DNA of 64,000 nucleotides from UBA5078 sp033721235. Its GTDB lineage: Bacteria; Pseudomonadota; Gammaproteobacteria; Pseudomonadales; Pseudohongiellaceae. Below, piece by piece: positions 17,063-25,438 of this stretch; position 1 is the stretch's first letter; every line of letters starts with the position of its first letter. The position numbers were made by a program, and so were the translations under genes. Where the stretch lies: NCBI GenBank assembly GCA_033721235.1, contig JAWWAY010000004.1:176547-240546 (forward strand). Reading direction: 5' to 3'. The notes beneath the pieces are model-generated. The model was not told the DNA's origin. It searched no databases and saw only the letters and a list, made by a program, of their open reading frames with translations.

Positions 17063-18013
17063 TTATTTCATTGCCGCATTACTTTTATTGGTCCAGAAAA
17101 TATCGATGGAGCCCAAGCTATTGTCAGAACGACTGGAGAACCACGTGATGGTCTCGCCGCCAGGGGGTAGCGCTGGGCACATATCAGCGCCAGCGGTGTT
17201 GATTTGTGGGCCCAAATTATAGGCTTCACCCCAGCTATTTTCGCCCTGCTGCATGGCCCCCCAAATATCCATTCCGCCGAAGCCGCCGGGTCGGCTGGAA
17301 GTGAAATAGACCATGCCGCTGGAGTCTTGGGAGAAGTGAAATTCCTCTGCCGCGGTGTTGATGTTGGGGCCTTGGTTGACGGGTGTCATCCAATTGCCCT
17401 CGTCATCTTGAACCGAGCAGTAAATATCGGAGCCGCCATAACCGCCAGCACGACGTGATGCGAAGCACAAGGTTTTGCCATCTTGCAGTATGGCCGGGCA
17501 GTGCTCATCGCCTTCGTTGGTGCTAATGGGAAAGCCGACTAGTTCCGGTGTACTCCATTGGCCATCTACCTTATGGGTCACGAACAAGTCGTTATTGTTG
17601 CGAGGGGAGGTGGTAGCGAGCCGATCGGATTTGAAGTAGATGGTATTGCCATCCTTGGTAATCCAGGGCTCTCTGTCGTCACCCAAACGTAGAGGGTCTT
17701 CGTCAGTGGCGGGCGCAGCATTGACGCCTAGTCCCATGTTAACCGGTGTGTTCCAACTTCCCGTTTCGGGGTTGAATGTTGCTATATAGAGGTCTTTGGG
17801 ATCACCGGGAGCAACCGCCATATCCTGGCGAGCACTACAATAGACCATAGTCCCGTCTTCGGCAAAGCTAAGTTCGCCTTCTGCCCACATTGTATTAATA
17901 GGGGCGCCAAAGTTGTGAACCGCTAGTTCTACCCAATTGCTATCTGCCCCAATACTTGCAGTGCTGCTAGCAAGGAAGCTCAATGCTAGTGCCCATTTAT
18001 AGATCTTATTCAT
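17063..18013 (-). CDS. Exported WD40-like (PD40) beta-propeller protein
   Basis: The 316-residue product has a signal peptide (YKWALALSFLASSTASIG) and several PD40-type repeats, recognisable as GNTIYFKSDR, KTLCFASRRAGGYGGSDIYC, GMVYFTSSRPGGFGGMDIW and ETITWFSSRSDNSLGSIDIF. These resemble the propeller of TolB and of OmpA-linked surface proteins, but no OmpA domain follows. The ATG at 18013 follows AAGAG; the longer frame to 18205 has no leader. Probably a periplasmic ligand- or peptidoglycan-associated protein. Divergent from the retropepsin-like gene. Confidence 0.78.
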   Translation of the reverse strand: MNKIYKWALALSFLASSTASIGADSNWVELAVHNFGAPINTMWAEGELSFAEDGTMVYCSARQDMAVAPGDPKDLYIATFNPETGSWNTPVNMGLGVNAAPATDEDPLRLGDDREPWITKDGNTIYFKSDRLATTSPRNNNDLFVTHKVDGQWSTPELVGFPISTNEGDEHCPAILQDGKTLCFASRRAGGYGGSDIYCSVQDDEGNWMTPVNQGPNINTAAEEFHFSQDSSGMVYFTSSRPGGFGGMDIWGAMQQGENSWGEAYNLGPQINTAGADMCPALPPGGETITWFSSRSDNSLGSIDIFWTNKSNAAMK

Positions 18014-18236
18014 GGTATTAAACTCTTTTTGTTGTAGATGCAGTTTCAAACTACTAGCTAGAAACGCGGCACTACGCTGTTCAATGCCACGTTTTGATAG
18101 CAGATAATCGCGCAGAAGCGACAAGATGGCAAACCAATTGGGTAGACGAGTGGCCCAATTGAGTGTTTTTGATATAGACTTGCTTACTAAACCTATAATA
18201 AGCACAGCCTCTCGTTAGCTAACAAGGATGTTGTAT

Positions 18237-19118
18237 ATGCGCAGATTCGTTCAAACTCTTAGTTTTTTTCTAGTGTCTTTCAGTCTCTCCAGTTTTGCCG
18301 CGGCGCAAGGCGATAGCTGTCAGACGTTTCGAGTGGCAAACAGTGAGGTCACCATTGACGTTGTCATCGATGGGGAGACTTACCCTGCTGCTCTAACAAT
18401 GAGCAATATCCCAGGAACTATTACGCTGGAACTGGTTAGAAAGCTAGGCCTTAACGAACAAGTGGATAGGCGCAGTACAGTGATTGGTGACTTTGGTCGT
18501 CCTGAAGCAAAGCGATTTATTACGAACTTGGATATAGGACTTTTTGGCACGACGACAACCGCTAAGCAAATGACGATAGCTGGGCGAGGCCAAGCTATCA
18601 GCCTGAGTCTAAGATTATTTCAAGATTTGCTTATTCAGATGGACTTCCCCAATTCTCGTATTTGTTTCTTCGATAGAGACGCTGTCAATATGAAGGAAGT
18701 TCACAATATAGAGATGGATTTTGATCCCCAGTTTGGTGTGCCTGTCGTTAAAGTTCGTTTTAATGACGAGATTGATACATGGCTGCAAGTTTCACCAGGC
18801 CTTGGTGCTGGGATACGACTTGATTCTGTAATAGCAGAGGAACTAGGACTATACGAAAGTGCAACATCTGCTTCTTCGCTTTTACTCTCCAATACCTTCG
18901 ATTTAATGCAACTGGGCCCCTATGAAGTGGGGCAGATGAGTGCGCAGTTTCCGCGACTAGGGGTTAATGACAATATTAAGACGAACAGCCAGTCTAAGGT
19001 GGGGACAAATATCAAGCGAGGAAAAGAAAGCCGTGGACGTATAGGGCTCGAGATTCTAAAGCACTTTGTAGTGACTATGGATATGAAAACTGGCCGTATG
19101 CACATCTATACCCCATAG
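18237..19118 (+). CDS. Exported retropepsin-like aspartic protease-fold protein
   Basis: The 293-residue product has a signal peptide (MRRFVQTLSFFLVSFSLSSF) and two half-domains resembling retropepsin-like folds (VDVVIDGETYPAALTMSN; INFNDEIDTWLQVSPGLGAG type; closing RIGLEILKHFVVTMDMKTGR). The family's usual D-[ST]-G catalytic triplet is replaced (LTMSN, VSPGLGAG), so it may be a non-catalytic binding protein. AAGGA lies 9 nt before the ATG at 18237; an ATG at 18228 overlaps that site and is less likely. Confidence 0.6.
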   Translation: MRRFVQTLSFFLVSFSLSSFAAAQGDSCQTFRVANSEVTIDVVIDGETYPAALTMSNIPGTITLELVRKLGLNEQVDRRSTVIGDFGRPEAKRFITNLDIGLFGTTTTAKQMTIAGRGQAISLSLRLFQDLLIQMDFPNSRICFFDRDAVNMKEVHNIEMDFDPQFGVPVVKVRFNDEIDTWLQVSPGLGAGIRLDSVIAEELGLYESATSASSLLLSNTFDLMQLGPYEVGQMSAQFPRLGVNDNIKTNSQSKVGTNIKRGKESRGRIGLEILKHFVVTMDMKTGRMHIYTP

Positions 19119-19133
19119 CTCGTTCAATTGTAC

Positions 19134-19165
19134 GGGGTGATTCACATTGTAGTTTGAGTCACTCC
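19134..19165. terminator. Hairpin between convergent genes
   Basis: GGGGTGATTC (19134-19143) pairs with GAGTCACTCC (19156-19165) through eight Watson-Crick and two wobble positions. It lies immediately before the stop of the NMT1-GGDEF gene. Confidence 0.5.
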
Positions 19166-20752
19166 TCAAGGTTCATGAATGACTATTGTGTTTCTCCCAC
19201 TCTCTTTGGCTTTGTATAAAGCTTTATCAGCATTTAACCAAAAAGTTTCCAGCGAGCCAGAAGCGGCTGCGATGCCAATGCTAGTGGTAAGCGATAAATA
19301 ATCATCTGAGTTGCGTGCTTGAATTTTCAGGTCTCGCACGTCTTGTAGTATTTGCTGCGCAAGCTCTTTGGCATCCTCAATACTCGAATCGATCAGCAGG
19401 ATAGCGAACTCCTCACCGCCCACTCGCGCAATGATGTCGCTCTCTCTGCGGTGAGCTGAGATAGTGCGCGCAAACTCGATTAGTGCGGCGTCACCTGTTT
19501 GGTGCCCGTATTCGTCATTAACTGCTTTGAAGTGATCGATGTCGAGCATCAAAAAAACACAGGGCAACTTATTTCTACTTGCCAATTTTAGAGCCGTTTC
19601 TGCTTCTTGCACCATGCCGCGACGATTTCTGGTTTGCGTTAGCTGATCGGTAATAGTTTGTTGCGACAATAAAATATTTGTTTCTTTAAGCTGTAACGAC
19701 AAGCGACGAAACTTCAAAATCGCAAGGCTGGCTAGTGCTAGCAATGCGGCGCTCAGCCCGCCTACTCTAATAGCCAATGAGTAGTCTGGAGAACTCGATG
19801 GCTCAAACAAGAAACCGTTGAGATCTACTGGGGCCGATGTCATATTGAGATCTCGATAGCTTTGAGCGATAAATTGCCAGCGCCCTGGGTTCATGTGGCC
19901 TATCTGGACGAGATCAGTCATTACCAGGTCACTAATCGTATTGGCCTCAAAGCGCAGATGCTCGAGTGTCTTCTCAGGCGCATATTTTGTATGGATAAGC
20001 TCGATAGTCTCCTCAATATTGTTTAAAGCATATAGCCAGCCTTGCAGACTAGCGTCTTTAAAGCGATTGACTAGGTCCGGGTTTCTGTTTGCTAGGTGTT
20101 CGCTGGTAATTAGTACATCGCTATAGAAGTTGATGCCGTAGTCTTTTGGGTTAATGATGCTGTAGTCGATGCCTTGTTGCTCTAAATAGTACGGCTCGTT
20201 GGAGATATAGCCGTCATAGGCATCTGCTTCTCCTGTGACAATATCATTGATGTCGAAGCTAGTAGGAACGATGTTTACGCTGTCGGCGCTTAGCCCTTCG
20301 CGTTCGAGCATTATGAGTAGCTCTGCACTTTCCGGCGGAGGCATTATTAGCACTCTATGGCCAGCTAAGTCGTGAGGGGTGCGGATATTGGACGATTCCA
20401 AGGATATCCACACGATAGGCGATGTTTGCATAATAGCCGCTATAGCGACTACGGGTTTACCTGCCATGCGCTCAATGACGACACCAGAGCCGGTGATGGC
20501 AAAGTCGACATTGCCTGCGAGCACGTCCTCAATTGGAGTGAGAGCATCGGGCCCTCCCTCAATAAGCTCTACATCCAAGCCTGCTGCATCGTAGAAGCCC
20601 TTTTCTAGCGCCATATAATATCCAGCGAACTGGAACTGATGAGTCCAGCGCAGTTGCAACTTAACGCTATCGGCGGCATAGGTGCCGATGCTGGCACTGC
20701 AGCTCAAAAGAGCGAATATATAGGGCCAAAAAAGGGCGCGTCGCAATACCAT
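19166..20752 (-). CDS. Periplasmic NMT1/THI5-like sensor fused to GGDEF diguanylate cyclase
   Basis: The 528-residue product has a leader (LFWPYIFALLSCSASIGTYA), then an NMT1/THI5-type solute-binding domain (LRWTHQFQFAGYYMALEKGF, EGGPDALTPIEDVLAGNVDF). A membrane helix near residues 335-357 (VGGLSAALLALASLAIL) follows, and a C-terminal GGDEF domain with the active-site variant GGEEF. An RxxD inhibitory site (RESD) precedes it by five residues, so it should make c-di-GMP with product inhibition. The binding-protein domain probably senses a pyrimidine or related small molecule rather than importing it, since no ABC permease is adjacent. The ATG at 20752 was chosen over a longer frame without leader. 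Confidence 0.85.
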   Translation of the reverse strand: MVLRRALFWPYIFALLSCSASIGTYAADSVKLQLRWTHQFQFAGYYMALEKGFYDAAGLDVELIEGGPDALTPIEDVLAGNVDFAITGSGVVIERMAGKPVVAIAAIMQTSPIVWISLESSNIRTPHDLAGHRVLIMPPPESAELLIMLEREGLSADSVNIVPTSFDINDIVTGEADAYDGYISNEPYYLEQQGIDYSIINPKDYGINFYSDVLITSEHLANRNPDLVNRFKDASLQGWLYALNNIEETIELIHTKYAPEKTLEHLRFEANTISDLVMTDLVQIGHMNPGRWQFIAQSYRDLNMTSAPVDLNGFLFEPSSSPDYSLAIRVGGLSAALLALASLAILKFRRLSLQLKETNILLSQQTITDQLTQTRNRRGMVQEAETALKLASRNKLPCVFLMLDIDHFKAVNDEYGHQTGDAALIEFARTISAHRRESDIIARVGGEEFAILLIDSSIEDAKELAQQILQDVRDLKIQARNSDDYLSLTTSIGIAAASGSLETFWLNADKALYKAKESGRNTIVIHEP

Positions 20753-20873
20753 AGTAATACTGCTGGTTTTTAGTAAAAGGTCAGTATAGAGCAACTTAAG
20801 CGTTATTTGGAGTGGGGAAGTGGGCCCGGCCCCTTGCTGCCAACTATGGAACAAGGGCCGATCCCCAAAATGC

Positions 20874-21809
20874 TTAGCGGATGGCGATTGGATTGATGAC
20901 AGTTTGCACCGCGCCTTTGAATTTAGGCTGGCCTAATACAAATAGAAACTCTTTCACGCCATCAGCCGCTAACTCCGCCGTGTTCATGCTTTCTAATATG
21001 TAGACACCATTTTTTGCCAGAAGCGTTTGATGGACGGCAAAGTTTTTTTGAGGTGATTCAAATGGTATGACTTCTAGCGCAGGTGTGTCGGAACCGATTG
21101 CGACAACACCCAAATCCGCGAGGTACTGGGCTCCTTCCACACCGGGACCAGGCTCTACTGAAATATAGCGCTCGTTGTCGACACCCAGCAGTTGCATCCA
21201 GCCTGTGTAGAACAAAACCACATCGCCTTGTCTGATCTCAATGCCCTGTGCACGTGCTGCCGCGTCAATCTCGGCACGATTAAACGCAGTGCCTTCCTCT
21301 ACCATATCGACACCATAGAGTGTCGTCATATCTAGTAGAACGCCTCGGGTGACAATTGGCGGGATGGTGTGGGTACCAAGCTCTGCTAGCCCATCATCTC
21401 GTACGATTTGTGAAGAAGTGACGCCATTATAGTATTGATTACCGATTCCCAGGTGTCCTAGGCCGTCGATTTGCGAGCCAATGCCCAGGCTTGTGCTAAT
21501 ACGTTCATCATTGGAGGTAACGGCGTCAGTTCCTACGGGAATATTAGCGCCAGAGGACACTATATCGATATTGAAGCTGCGAGACCCATATGCGGGTGAA
21601 TCTTCTGCCGTTTCTATTCCTAAGGAATAAACCTTACCGGTCTCTATCAGCTGTGCTGCCTGCAACACTAACTCCGAGTTAAGGTAATTGGCCGCGCCAA
21701 TTCGATCGTCCGCACCAAAGCGAGAGGGAGCCCAGTCTTGGGCTTGGGCGCTAATGGCGCTAATCACAATAACGCCAGCGAAAAGTGTTTTTGACCTTAG
21801 GTTTTTCAT
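20874..21809 (-). CDS. Exported cyclase-family (kynurenine-formamidase-like) hydrolase
   Basis: The 311-residue product has a signal peptide (TLFAGVIVISAISAQAQ). It shows cyclase-family landmarks: FGADDRIGAANYLN near the start, the metal/active-site segment SQIDGLGHLGIG in place of HxGTHxDxxxH, GVLLDM, RQGDVVLFYTGWMQLLG and IGSDTPALEV. Such enzymes are metal-dependent amide or lactone hydrolases. The first His of the usual motif is not obvious (IGSQIDGLGH), as in a recognised bacterial subgroup. No operon partner; substrate unknown. Confidence 0.78.
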   Translation of the reverse strand: MKNLRSKTLFAGVIVISAISAQAQDWAPSRFGADDRIGAANYLNSELVLQAAQLIETGKVYSLGIETAEDSPAYGSRSFNIDIVSSGANIPVGTDAVTSNDERISTSLGIGSQIDGLGHLGIGNQYYNGVTSSQIVRDDGLAELGTHTIPPIVTRGVLLDMTTLYGVDMVEEGTAFNRAEIDAAARAQGIEIRQGDVVLFYTGWMQLLGVDNERYISVEPGPGVEGAQYLADLGVVAIGSDTPALEVIPFESPQKNFAVHQTLLAKNGVYILESMNTAELAADGVKEFLFVLGQPKFKGAVQTVINPIAIR

Positions 21810-21914
21810 TGTTATTCTCCAAAAGCATTTAGTGTCTAATCATGCAAGATCATAGCGGCCATAACAAGTTGAGATTGGTGACAAACCTTAGCTTAATGTC
21901 AATGCAGTAAGACA

Positions 21915-23372
21915 CTAAACGAGCGAGGCGTTCACCAGCTCGCTGAGTTTTCGGCGCATAATTTTACCGCTTTGGTTTTTAGGGAACTCTTTTACGGCGA
22001 AGACCTTTCTTGGGCTTTTAATGCCCAGCTGTTGTTGTGACCAAGCTAAAAGCTCTTTTTCACTGGTGCTTGTCTTTAGCCTGACGGCTACCGCGGGTAA
22101 TTCTTTGTACCGTGAATGTGAGATAGGAAATGCGACGGCTTCTATAATCGAAGGATGGGAGAGCATTGCGCGTTCTATCTCTGCCGGGTAGATATTCATG
22201 CCATCGTAGATCAGCATTTCGTCCGTCCGGCCTTGCAGGACTAGAGCTTTCTGTTGGCTAAAATAAGCTAAATCGCCGGGGTAGAACCAACCGTCCTTAA
22301 AAGAACTGCTAGTCGCGGCTGGATTCTTGAAGTAGCAGCTAATAGTGCCGGGGCCTCGCATCCTAATTTGGCCAGTCTCTCCAATGGCTAATTCATTTAA
22401 CATGTCGTCAACAATTTGCACCTCCATCAGTGGATGGGGGATACCTACTGTGTTTTGGACACTATCATAGAGCTGTGGTGATGCGACAGACACGCAAGGA
22501 GTTTCATTGGTGCCATAATTTAGATACAGGTTTGGTGTGACTTTCTGTTTAAACTCTTTTGCTAGTTCCTCGCTTAACTCAGTGGTGCCAGAGAAAAAGC
22601 GCCTTATTTTTGGAAGCAATAGCTCCCCGTTTGAGAGTTGTGCGAAGTTCCAAAGGCTAGAAGGTATGCTGTAGGCCAAAGTGGTGTTGCAGAATTTAAC
22701 GAAGTTAATTATTTCTATCAGCGACTTGAGCCCATAAGGTAAACACAATGGAGTACCTGCCTGTAGCGCGCTAATAGAATGTTGTTTGCCGGTAATTGTG
22801 CTGAGGTTAAGGCTTATCCAAAATACGTCGTCAGGTTTGTAGTCGTAGGCATCGGCCCATCGCCGGTGCCGCTCCATTGATAAGCGGTGGCTGATTTGAG
22901 CATACTTGGGTTCTCCGGTTGTGCCGGAGGACCTGACAAGCATCCACGGATCCTCTGCAGTTGCTTGCCCATCTGGCAGCTTTGTATTGCTAGAGGAGGG
23001 TTTGGGTATATTGTTAAATTTGATAATGGGTAGTTGAAGGAAGTCGCTGCTATTGCTGTCGCAAACGACACAGTCGACGCCCAACAATTGGCAAGCGGCT
23101 GCTCGTTCCTTCCTTGTATCGTAGGGTGGCAGAGCCACTTGAAGCGCGGCAATTTTTGCCAGGCCAAGGCTGGCGAGTAGATTGAGTATGGGGTTGTCTA
23201 CGCTCAGCCCTACTAACTGTCCTGGCTGTATTCCTTGAGTGCGAAATTCGACTGCTGCTCCTTCGATAAGGCCGTTGAGTTGTGCCCAGGTCATAGTGCC
23301 TGCAGGCAGAATAATTGCCTTTGCATCTGGCATAGTGTCGGCGTGATGCTGGATTGGGTCTAAGATATTCAT
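21915..23372 (-). CDS. AMP-dependent acyl-CoA synthetase / ligase
   Basis: The 485-residue class I adenylate-forming enzyme activates a carboxylate as acyl-AMP, then usually the CoA ester. Core motifs are visible: A3 SSGTTGEPK, A5 YGTNETP, A7 GWFYPGDLAYF, the hinge GRTDEMLIYDG and A10 NQSGKIMRRKL with the catalytic Lys. It is somewhat short, mostly in the N-terminal subdomain. The ATG at 23372 is preferred; a TTG six bases upstream is possible. A LysE-type exporter gene lies directly upstream on the same strand (38-bp gap), so they may be co-transcribed. Substrate unknown. Confidence 0.85.
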   Translation of the reverse strand: MNILDPIQHHADTMPDAKAIILPAGTMTWAQLNGLIEGAAVEFRTQGIQPGQLVGLSVDNPILNLLASLGLAKIAALQVALPPYDTRKERAAACQLLGVDCVVCDSNSSDFLQLPIIKFNNIPKPSSSNTKLPDGQATAEDPWMLVRSSGTTGEPKYAQISHRLSMERHRRWADAYDYKPDDVFWISLNLSTITGKQHSISALQAGTPLCLPYGLKSLIEIINFVKFCNTTLAYSIPSSLWNFAQLSNGELLLPKIRRFFSGTTELSEELAKEFKQKVTPNLYLNYGTNETPCVSVASPQLYDSVQNTVGIPHPLMEVQIVDDMLNELAIGETGQIRMRGPGTISCYFKNPAATSSSFKDGWFYPGDLAYFSQQKALVLQGRTDEMLIYDGMNIYPAEIERAMLSHPSIIEAVAFPISHSRYKELPAVAVRLKTSTSEKELLAWSQQQLGIKSPRKVFAVKEFPKNQSGKIMRRKLSELVNASLV

Positions 23373-23410
23373 AGGCAACTTCTACTGGCTTGGGTTCAGA
23401 GCCCGCAAGC

Positions 23411-23995
23411 TTAAATGATTGAGGCAAGTGAAAAAAGGAGTAGCGTTGCCATGAAGATATTGAATACACGTCGTCGTTTCGAGCTCTTTAGAAAGTTCTG
23501 TAAGCTAGCCCCTAGTGTAAGCCATATGCCCATGGCGACTACTCCCACTATAAAATACATGGCAACAATGGTCAGTATGCTTTGTGTAATCCGCGATTGG
23601 ACTGTAAATGTTGCAATGGCGCCGACAGCGATGATCCAGGCTTTAGGATTCACCCACTGAAACAGCGCAGCTTCAATGAAGCTAAGGGGCTTTGCGGAAC
23701 TCTCGCTCTCATCTACAGCGGAGGCACTAGCAATTCGCCAAGCTAGATAGACCAAGTATGCTGCCCCTATCGTTTGTAGAACCTGGTGCAGCAAAGGCGC
23801 CTGACTAAAAAGCGCCCCTAAGCCAAACCCAACTGCAGCCACCAATACAGAGAAACCAATGCATATGCCGAAGTAGTGGGGCAGGGAATTGCGGATGCCA
23901 TGGTTAACGCCCGATGCTAAAAGCATGATGTTATTAGGGCCGGGCGTGGCACAGGCAACGAAAGTAAAAACAAAAAGAGAGAGTAAGTATTCCAC
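23411..23995 (-). CDS. LysE/RhtB-family amino-acid exporter
   Basis: The 194-residue inner-membrane protein has about six hydrophobic helices and the family opening FVACATPGPNNIMLLASGVN and GIRNSLPHYFGICIGF. It is of standard length for RhtB-type exporters of amino acids or homoserine lactones. It probably precedes the AMP-ligase gene in one transcript. Substrate not predictable. Confidence 0.88.
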   Translation of the reverse strand: MEYLLSLFVFTFVACATPGPNNIMLLASGVNHGIRNSLPHYFGICIGFSVLVAAVGFGLGALFSQAPLLHQVLQTIGAAYLVYLAWRIASASAVDESESSAKPLSFIEAALFQWVNPKAWIIAVGAIATFTVQSRITQSILTIVAMYFIVGVVAMGIWLTLGASLQNFLKSSKRRRVFNIFMATLLLFSLASII

Positions 23996-24075
23996 TGGGT
24001 TTCCAAAGACGGTTCTGAAATAGCCTTGCCATATAGAATTTTCTAATTGTAAATAACGGATACGAATTCTAGCAG

Positions 24076-24660
24076 TTAGGAGTTATCCAGCCAGCCTTTT
24101 TTAATGGCGATATCGACCTTGTCGCTGAACCACTGATGGATTGCGGGGTGCTCATCCTTGATGAAAGCATGCGCTGCACGCACTTGCTTAGCGTGTATTT
24201 TATTCTCTTTCCACGCCCGCCCTTCGCTTGTCATATTGTGCAGAAAAGGCAGCAGACGATCGACGGCTTTTAATAGTTTGGTTTCCTTACTCAGACCTGT
24301 CTCTTGTTCTTCCCAAAGCTCAGTTAAATTGCTGATTGGGTTGCCAGGATGAGAGGCAATTCTCGCGACGCACTCCCGCTCTTTGATGTGAGCGTTGTTT
24401 CGCTCTTTGCCGTAAAGGAAGGTATCTCCAGCGTCAATTTCTCCTAAGTCGTGTACCAGTGCCAGTTTGATCAACTTTTCTATGTCGTAGTCGTCTTCCA
24501 GTAGTTGCGCAAAAGCCCAACAAGCCATCGCCAAGTGCCAAGAGTGCTCGGCCGAGTTTTCAACTCTTTCCCCTCCATTGATATAGGACTTTCTGTTAAC
24601 TGATTTTAGTCCATCCATCTGTAGGAGGAAGTTTGTAATACTGTCCATGTCTTGGGCCAT
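24076..24660 (-). CDS. HD-domain hydrolase (HDDC2/YfbR-like nucleotidase)
   Basis: The 194-residue soluble protein has the metal-binding HD motif: ENSAEHSWHLA (His), LALVHDLGEIDAGD (HD pair) and a downstream Asp in LKAVDRLLPF. This arrangement matches the HDDC2/YfbR group of 5'-deoxynucleotidases. It is monocistronic, followed on the minus strand by the LysE gene about 80 bp away and preceded by a repeat-rich gap. Confidence 0.82.
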   Translation of the reverse strand: MAQDMDSITNFLLQMDGLKSVNRKSYINGGERVENSAEHSWHLAMACWAFAQLLEDDYDIEKLIKLALVHDLGEIDAGDTFLYGKERNNAHIKERECVARIASHPGNPISNLTELWEEQETGLSKETKLLKAVDRLLPFLHNMTSEGRAWKENKIHAKQVRAAHAFIKDEHPAIHQWFSDKVDIAIKKGWLDNS

Positions 24661-24715
24661 TAGTGTCTCCTGTCTTGTCGGCTTGTTATTGATACGCTCT
24701 ATCCGTTTCCCTCAC

Positions 24716-25018
24716 GGGGTCACCTCACGGGGTCAGACCCCATCCCTCACGCACCTCACGGGGTCAGACCCCATCCCTCACGGGGGTCAGACCCCAAAAT
24801 AAAGCGAGAAAAAGAGGGTCAGACCCCAAATAGTTTTACGCTGATGTTAGGTTTTTACAAGAGGGCGCATTCATTGCAACGCCTGCTGTCATGGTCGCTT
24901 CAACAAGAAATAGCGCGCTCATTAGGCCTGGTTGAGCTTGAGCTGAGGGGCGACGAATTGGGGTCTGACCCCAAAACAGAATGCGGGTCTGACCCCAAAA
25001 TGTTTCGGGTCTGACCCC
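24716..25018. repeat. Cluster of GGGGTCAGACCCC palindromes in two opposed blocks
   Basis: This non-coding gap between the HD gene and the SH3-like gene holds at least seven copies of a 13-bp near-palindrome. Four read GGGGTCAGACCCC or one base off (24729, 24760, 24783, 24815). Three read as the complement, GGGGTCTGACCCC type (24960, 24985, 25007). A partial copy is at 24716. The left copies are joined by ATCCCTCACG-type spacers, the right ones by AAAA-rich spacers. About 130 bp of unremarkable sequence separates the blocks. They resemble REP-type intergenic palindromes of gammaproteobacteria. No transposase is present nearby. Confidence 0.85.
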
Positions 25019-25030
25019 AAAATATTTGCG

Positions 25031-25438
25031 TTATTCTATTGCGCCGATGTGCTTAGGAACCCACCCGCTATCACCGTTGTTACTCACACACCAATACCAG
25101 CCGTTTAGTTCTTGCTTTACTAGCAAAAGTTGGCCCGGGGCAACATTGAGCTCTTGTGCGCTATACGACCTTAGTGCAGTTCCCTGACGGCCGTCATCAG
25201 AGGCTCTAACAAAGCTCACTGGTGCCCATCCTTCATTGCCGTCAGGAGTGGTCGCTCGAATCCAGCCCTCGTATTCGTTATCAAGCTCGCCGAGTAACAC
25301 AGTATCCCCAGCTTCAAACCGAATGGGGTTTGAGTAGTTCGACTTATGTTCTTTCTTTACTCGGAATTTCATCTTGGGCTGCCTTACAAGGGGTTTCATT
25401 TTGCTCTGAGGCGCCAATGGAAATAGAGAGCAGCCCAT
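25031..25438 (-). CDS. SH3-like domain protein
   Basis: The 135-residue product contains two variant-SH3 repeats (FEAGDTVLLGELDNEYEGWI...GWAPVSFV and LNVAPGQLLLVKQELNGWYW...GWVPKHIG). These usually bind peptides or cell-wall components. No signal peptide is evident. The first possible ATG (25438) directly follows the stop of the PQQ dehydrogenase (TAGATG), suggesting translational coupling. Internal ATGs at about 25399 and 25372 are alternatives. Function unknown. Confidence 0.62.
   Translation of the reverse strand: MGCSLFPLAPQSKMKPLVRQPKMKFRVKKEHKSNYSNPIRFEAGDTVLLGELDNEYEGWIRATTPDGNEGWAPVSFVRASDDGRQGTALRSYSAQELNVAPGQLLLVKQELNGWYWCVSNNGDSGWVPKHIGAIE

Noticed and set aside
24716..25018. CRISPR array
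   Set aside because: Repeats are only 13 bp, palindromic, in both orientations, with spacers of unequal length and no cas genes.
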